Part shown: piece after piece, positions 5,810-9,554 of the stretch
Layout of the letters: each line of letters opens with the position of its first letter
How positions within the stretch are numbered: the first letter of the stretch is position 1
Source: CAYGWP01 sp964353455
GTDB lineage: Bacteria; Planctomycetota; Phycisphaerae; FEN-1346
Reading direction: 5' to 3'
DNA length: 9,554 nt
NCBI GenBank assembly: GCA_964353455.1
Contig: CAYGWP010000223.1
Location: 1-9,554, forward strand
Position numbers and translations under genes: made by a program
The notes under the pieces: generated by a model
What the model was told of the DNA's origin: nothing
The model's database searches: none
Seen by the model: the letters and a program-made list of their open reading frames with translations, nothing else

Positions 5810-7858
5810 TCACGAGGCAGCCGGTCTCCGCAGGTCGTAGCAGTACAGGGCATCATTGCCGCGGATGAACAGGCGGCCGTCGGCCCAGGCGTGCGTCATG
5901 GCCACCTCGTAGGTGGTGGCGGTGGGGTGCGGCGGAAGCCAGATCGGCCCGCACTTCGCCCCGGCGGCCGCGGGGATCGTGAACATCTTCGTGTTTCCGT
6001 GCTGGCTGTCTGGGTTCGGGATGAACATGCCGGGCACGGCCATCATGGTGCCCTCGTCCCAGCGGACCGCGGCGGAGAGCGGAGTGGACGCGATGCGCTG
6101 GCCCGTGGCCGCCCTCACGACGTGGTACCGGTAGTTCCCGCGGAAGCAGATGAGATCGCCCGACGCCGTTCCGACCGGCGTGTACCAGGGGGCGCCCCAC
6201 TCCACGGGCGACACCCATTTCTCTTCGGCCCCCTGTGGCGAGAGCGCCAGGCATGCCAGCCGGCCGATATTGTCGCCGGGCGCGGTCGCGGGGGCGTCTC
6301 CGGGTTCCACCTTCGGCAGGGCCTTCCGCTCCTCCTCCGTCAAGCGGGGCAGGATAAGCAGGTCGCCGACGAGCAGGGGGGTGCCCTCGACGGCGCCGGC
6401 CTTATCATATTTCCATGCCACAGTGCCGTCATCGGCACGCAGGCAGGTGACCACGCCCTTATTGCTGGCGGCGATTACATAGGCCTTGCCGTCTTTCGTC
6501 CAGACCGGCGGCGTGACGTGGCCCCCCAGGACGCCCGGCGCCCGCCAGAGGACCTTGCCGCTTGCGGCATCGAGGCCCACCAGGCCGCATGCCCCGATGC
6601 CGTCCGGCGCGATCACCGCGGCGCCGCCGGTGCTCAGGCCGTGGAGGAACGACCGCGTGGGCGCGGCGATGTTCCGCTTCGCCAGGGCATCGGCCTTGAA
6701 CTTCCTCATGTAATCGGAGTAGCCCGGCACCTCGGTCCGCCATAGGACTTCGCCGGTGTCGGCGCTGACGCACCGCACGATGCCGAGTGCCCCGAAGACG
6801 AAGACCTTCCCGTCGGCCACGGCGCCCGTGTGGTTCGTCAGGCTGCACTTGTGGTCGAAAAGGTTGATCCCCTCGCCCGGCCAGGTGACCGTCCAGAGCG
6901 TGCGTCCGGTTGCGGCGTCGATGCAGACGAGTTGTTCGTCGGCATCGATCGACCAGCGCCGGCGCATGTCGGCGTCGGTCCATCCTACGGCCGCCATCTT
7001 CTGCCGCCACTCGTCGCCGCGCGGGCCGGCCATCTGGTCGTCCAGAAACTTCTGGTAAACATCCCCCGCCGCCTGGTAGCGGAACTGGTACACGCGGCCC
7101 TTCGAGACCAGCGGTGACGCGCCGCCGCCGGCGGGCGGCACGCCGACGCAGGCGCCGTACCGCTGCGAGCCGGACTCGCATGGACCTATGTACTGGCTTG
7201 CCCACACCATGCGGCTCTTGTTGAGGTCGTCCACGACCGGCCGCGCACACGGGCCGCTCGAGAAGTTCTGGTTCGGCCCAAGCCACGACGGCCACGTGGC
7301 GTCGGCGGCAAGGCCGTTCTCGGCGCGAAGGCGGGCGTCGTCCAGGCGCACGCCGGAGACCTCGCCCTTCACGTCCGCCGCCACCGTGGGCGATTTCTCG
7401 CTCCGCGGCCACGAGCCGGAGAACGTACCCTTGACCTGCCCGCCGTCCACGGCCAGGTCCAGCCGCAGAGGCATCCGGCTGGCCAGCGTCGGCACAGAGT
7501 GGTTCTGCTCGCGCCGCTCATGGGCGACGGTGATCTGGCCGGTGATGCGCCCGCCCTCCATCTTGAGGCCCGACACATCCACCGCGGCCATTCCCATCGG
7601 CTCCATTACCGCCCGCTCGACGCGGTCGCCCAGCGTCATGATAAGCAGCCGCGCCTTCTCGCGGCCCGGCATGGGGCCGAGGCGGCAATCGAGCCACGCC
7701 GTACTCTGCGGCGGTGCAGTGACAGTTGCCGGCGCGGCCGCCGGTGTGGCAGGCGCGGGGCTCGTCGCCGCGTGAGTCCACCGCGAGGCGCTGAGCGCCG
7801 CTCCCGCGATGCCGACCGTCTTCAGAAATTCCCGCCGCATCATCGGGCCGCGTTTCAT
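5810..7858 (-). CDS. Tat-exported PQQ-like beta-propeller repeat protein
   Basis: 682 aa. I chose the ATG at 7858 because AAAGGAG lies ten bases upstream; the in-frame ATG at 7885 has no such site and overlaps a likely -10 box. MRREFLK (7-13) is a textbook Tat motif, followed by a hydrophobic stretch to ~30 and an Ala/Pro/Thr linker (31-50). Residues ~55-180 are an unassigned beta-rich region (GGRITGQITV, DGGQVKGTFSGSW, DVKGEVSGV). From ~188 (WPSWLGPNQN) on comes a PQQ-like propeller with repeats LVCIDAATGRTLW (310-322), VRCVSADTGEVLW (361-373), LVGLDAASGKVLW (426-438), VTCLRADDGTVAW (470-482), VVRAATGQRIA (580-590) and a closing ALYCYDLRR (670-678). No vicinal Cys pair or haem motif is seen, so it is probably not a quinoprotein dehydrogenase but a propeller of unknown ligand, as is common in planctomycetes. 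The gene is transcribed alone, divergent from the beta-helix gene. Confidence 0.9.
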   Translation of the reverse strand: MKRGPMMRREFLKTVGIAGAALSASRWTHAATSPAPATPAAAPATVTAPPQSTAWLDCRLGPMPGREKARLLIMTLGDRVERAVMEPMGMAAVDVSGLKMEGGRITGQITVAHERREQNHSVPTLASRMPLRLDLAVDGGQVKGTFSGSWPRSEKSPTVAADVKGEVSGVRLDDARLRAENGLAADATWPSWLGPNQNFSSGPCARPVVDDLNKSRMVWASQYIGPCESGSQRYGACVGVPPAGGGASPLVSKGRVYQFRYQAAGDVYQKFLDDQMAGPRGDEWRQKMAAVGWTDADMRRRWSIDADEQLVCIDAATGRTLWTVTWPGEGINLFDHKCSLTNHTGAVADGKVFVFGALGIVRCVSADTGEVLWRTEVPGYSDYMRKFKADALAKRNIAAPTRSFLHGLSTGGAAVIAPDGIGACGLVGLDAASGKVLWRAPGVLGGHVTPPVWTKDGKAYVIAASNKGVVTCLRADDGTVAWKYDKAGAVEGTPLLVGDLLILPRLTEEERKALPKVEPGDAPATAPGDNIGRLACLALSPQGAEEKWVSPVEWGAPWYTPVGTASGDLICFRGNYRYHVVRAATGQRIASTPLSAAVRWDEGTMMAVPGMFIPNPDSQHGNTKMFTIPAAAGAKCGPIWLPPHPTATTYEVAMTHAWADGRLFIRGNDALYCYDLRRPAAS

Positions 7859-7883
7859 GGCGTGTCCGCTCCTTTCGCGGAAC

Positions 7884-7889
7884 ATTCTA
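7884..7889 (-). promoter_or_regulatory. Possible -10 box for the propeller gene
   Basis: On the minus strand TAGAAT (5/6 to TATAAT) occurs 25 bases before the ATG at 7858, so a start near 7877 would leave a short leader carrying AAAGGAG (7875-7869). No good -35 is found at 15-19 bases. The site lies inside the only longer version of the gene, which supports the shorter start. Confidence 0.35.
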
Positions 7890-7952
7890 CTATCTGAGCG
7901 CCAGCGTGCATCTGGATATTGCCGCCTGTCGTTGCTATCTCGGCGGAAAGAG

Positions 7953-7982
7953 TTGAACGCCCGCCGCTCCGCCGATTATACT
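7953..7982 (+). promoter_or_regulatory. Probable sigma-70-type promoter for the beta-helix lipoprotein gene
   Basis: TTGAAC (7953-7958, 4/6) and TATACT (7977-7982, 5/6) are separated by 18 bases. Transcription would begin near 7989 with a ~46-base leader before the ATG at 8035. It stands in the 176-base divergent gap, about 65 bases from the opposing -10 box, so both genes could share one control region. Confidence 0.5.
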
Positions 7983-8034
7983 GCACCCGCGAACAGGCGC
8001 CCCCACGGCATCAGTACCCCAGCGAGGCGATGGC

Positions 8035-9477
8035 ATGGCCACGGGCAAACATTCACGCCGCAAGTTCCTCGGGACTTCCCTCAAGGCCGCCGTTGCCGCA
8101 GGCATCGTGGCAGGCTGCGAAGGAACCGCCCGCACAGGGCAGATTCCTCCCATCCCCCGAACGGAGAATCCGATGAAGACCATCACCGTCGGCGAAGGCA
8201 AGTACCAGGGGGCGACCAACGCCGCCATCCAGCGGGCCGTCGATGACGCCGCGGCCGCCGGAGGTGGAGACGTGCTCCTCCCCGCCGGCACTTACCTCAT
8301 GCACGATGCCTTGCACCTGCGGTCCGGGGTCCGCATCGTCGGCGCCGAGGGCGCGATCCTCAAGAAAGTGCCGAGCGTCCAGAGCAACATCCCCGATTTC
8401 CTCGGCTACGGCCACTACGAGGTCACTGTCGAGGAACCCGACAAGTTCCCTGTCGGCACGGGCGTCCACATCCTCGACTCAAACGCCGGCGGCTTCTACA
8501 CCACAGTGGCCACCGTCATCGGCCGAGAGGGGGACCGCCTATTCATCAACCGCATGCTCAACCATGATTACCACGTGTCAAAGCACGCCAGGGTCATCTC
8601 GGTGTATCCGATCATCGAGGCCGAGGGCGTCCGCGATGCGGCCGTCGAGAACCTTGTCATCGACGGCAACTCGGCCGAGGAAACCTTCCTCCTGAACGGC
8701 TGCCGCGGCGGCGGCGTTTTCTGCATCCGCTCCGCCCGCATCGCCGTCAGGAATGTCGAGGTCCGCGACTACCGCGGCGACGGCATCAGTTTCCAGCAGT
8801 GCACCGACGTGCTGCTCGACCGGTGTCACGTCCACCACAACGCCGGCCACGGACTCCATCCCGGCAGCGGCAGCGTGCGATACATCATGCAGGACTGCCG
8901 CTCGCACGACAACGGCAACTGCGGCATATACTACTGCTTGAGGACCACACACTCAATCTGCCGGCGAAACGAGTTCCTGGGCAACGGCGCCGCCGGCGTC
9001 TCCATCGGCGAACGCGACACCGACCATCTCATTGAGGGGAACACGATCGTTGGCAACGGCCTCGAGGGCGTCCTCTGGCGCCCGCCCGTCCGCACCGGCG
9101 GCGACCGCGTCGTCGTCACGGGCAACCGCATCGGGCCCAACGGCTCGAAGGAAAAACGCAGCGAGATCGCCATCCCATCCGGCATTAGTGATGTCTATAT
9201 GAGTGATAACACGTTCTCGCCCGGCCATGCGCCCGCCGTCTCGGTCGGCCAGGGATGCCGGCGCATCTTCTTTGCGGCGAACAAGATCGGCGACCGCGCG
9301 GGCGCCGCCGCCGACATCGCCGGCGCCTCGCAGGATGTCTCCTACGAGCGCGCCAAGACCCTGCCCGCCGTCGGCCCCGCCGCGCTCCCCATCGACGGCG
9401 CCCGGCACCTCGGCATCGCGCAACTGGAGCCGTGGGTCGAGCAGGAGATGTGGCGCCGGGTAGGGGGTGAACTGTGA
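8035..9477 (+). CDS. Tat-dependent lipoprotein with pectate-lyase-type right-handed beta-helix
   Basis: 480 aa. The ATG at 8035 has GAGG seven bases upstream. SRRKFLG (7-13) is a Tat motif, and the hydrophobic part ends in the lipobox VAGC (Cys28), so this looks like a lipoprotein exported folded by Tat. Residues 60-87 (ATNAAIQRAVDD...GGGDVLLPAGTY) are the N-terminal cap of the pectate lyase/glycoside hydrolase 28-like superfamily. About 195-420 are beta-helix turns: VENLVIDGN, IAVRNVEVRDYRGDGISF, VLLDRCHVHHNAGHGLHPG, YIMQDCRSHDNGNCGIYY, HLIEGNTIVGNGLEGV and VVVTGNRIGPNG. The family cleaves or binds acidic polysaccharides; I cannot point to catalytic residues, so enzyme activity is open. A second in-frame ATG at 8173, six bases after GGAG, begins exactly at the mature domain (Met47) and could give a 434-residue form without leader. 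It is transcribed away from the propeller gene; no partner gene follows before the window ends. Confidence 0.9.
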   Translation: MATGKHSRRKFLGTSLKAAVAAGIVAGCEGTARTGQIPPIPRTENPMKTITVGEGKYQGATNAAIQRAVDDAAAAGGGDVLLPAGTYLMHDALHLRSGVRIVGAEGAILKKVPSVQSNIPDFLGYGHYEVTVEEPDKFPVGTGVHILDSNAGGFYTTVATVIGREGDRLFINRMLNHDYHVSKHARVISVYPIIEAEGVRDAAVENLVIDGNSAEETFLLNGCRGGGVFCIRSARIAVRNVEVRDYRGDGISFQQCTDVLLDRCHVHHNAGHGLHPGSGSVRYIMQDCRSHDNGNCGIYYCLRTTHSICRRNEFLGNGAAGVSIGERDTDHLIEGNTIVGNGLEGVLWRPPVRTGGDRVVVTGNRIGPNGSKEKRSEIAIPSGISDVYMSDNTFSPGHAPAVSVGQGCRRIFFAANKIGDRAGAAADIAGASQDVSYERAKTLPAVGPAALPIDGARHLGIAQLEPWVEQEMWRRVGGEL

Positions 9478-9485
9478 GGTGTCAA

Positions 9486-9554
9486 ACCCTCTCCCCTTGT
9501 GGGAGAGGGTGGCCGAAGGCCGGGTGAGGGGTGCCAAGCCGCTCCCCCCTCACC
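9486..9554. repeat. REP-like palindromic repeat cluster, cut by the window end
   Basis: Three hairpins follow the beta-helix gene by eight bases. ACCCTCTCCC (9486-9495) pairs perfectly with GGGAGAGGGT (9501-9510) around CTTGT. GGCCGAAGGCC (9511-9521) is a tight hairpin with a three-base loop. GGTGAGGGG (9523-9531) pairs with CCCCTCACC (9546-9554) around 14 bases and may extend past the window. The CCCTCTCCC / GGGAGAGGG / GGTGAGGG combination is, from memory, a very widespread interspersed repeat in high-GC bacteria. The first hairpin could also help end transcription; it has no T-tract. Confidence 0.75.

Noticed and set aside
5891..6745. 284-codon plus-strand frame opposite the propeller gene
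   Set aside because: Arg/Gly/Ala-rich antisense shadow without a ribosome site.
6459..7412. 317-codon minus-strand frame overlapping the propeller gene in another frame
   Set aside because: Arg/Gly-rich composition and no motif; the propeller frame carries five clear repeats.
5810..7858. Quinoprotein alcohol dehydrogenase
   Set aside because: Only propeller repeats are seen; no vicinal cysteine pair or cytochrome motif, and the N-terminal part is unrelated.
9486..9554. Protein-coding sequence on the minus strand at the right edge
   Set aside because: The frame is a translation of the palindromic repeat (PLTRPSATLSHKGRG type), a common annotation artefact.

Overview
This is a high-GC chromosomal window with seven complete protein genes, all of which encode exported or surface proteins. 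There are no RNA genes, transposases or CRISPR arrays. Small Tat-exported and lipoprotein genes, a sulfatase-modifying-factor-type domain, a LamG (concanavalin A-like) domain, a PQQ-like propeller and a right-handed beta-helix together suggest a Gram-negative planctomycete or a relative in the PVC group. This is an inference from protein types, not from a marker gene.

Layout. Bases 1-290 hold no supported gene; bases 40-116 form three consecutive GC-rich hairpins. At 291-1241 (+) is a secreted FGE/SUMF1-family protein whose active site keeps only one of the two catalytic cysteines. At 1481-2494 and 2522-3616 (+) are two tandem paralogous secreted helical-repeat proteins, 27 bases apart, both ending in a tail very rich in Trp/Tyr. 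A 110-base gap with a perfect 28-bp tandem duplication leads to a LamG-domain lipoprotein at 3727-4425 (+). After a palindromic repeat and a sigma-54-like site comes a Tat-exported deacetylase-like protein at 4594-5655 (+). It converges on a Tat-exported PQQ-like beta-propeller protein at 5810-7858 (-); the gap between them holds two large hairpins in inverted arrangement. The propeller gene is divergent from a Tat-dependent lipoprotein with a pectate-lyase/beta-helix fold at 8035-9477 (+). The window ends inside a REP-like palindromic repeat cluster (9486-9554).

How the genes relate. The only strong operon is the paralog pair. The other genes have their own ribosome binding sites and gaps of 110-240 bases, so they look like separate or loosely coupled units. 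The shared theme is the cell envelope: binding or processing of polysaccharide (LamG, beta-helix, deacetylase-like protein) and scaffolding by repeat proteins. No complete pathway or defence system can be read from the window. The most unusual things here are the paralog pair with aromatic tails, the cysteine-deficient FGE-like protein, and the different palindromic or tandem repeats that occupy four of the intergenic spaces and the left edge.
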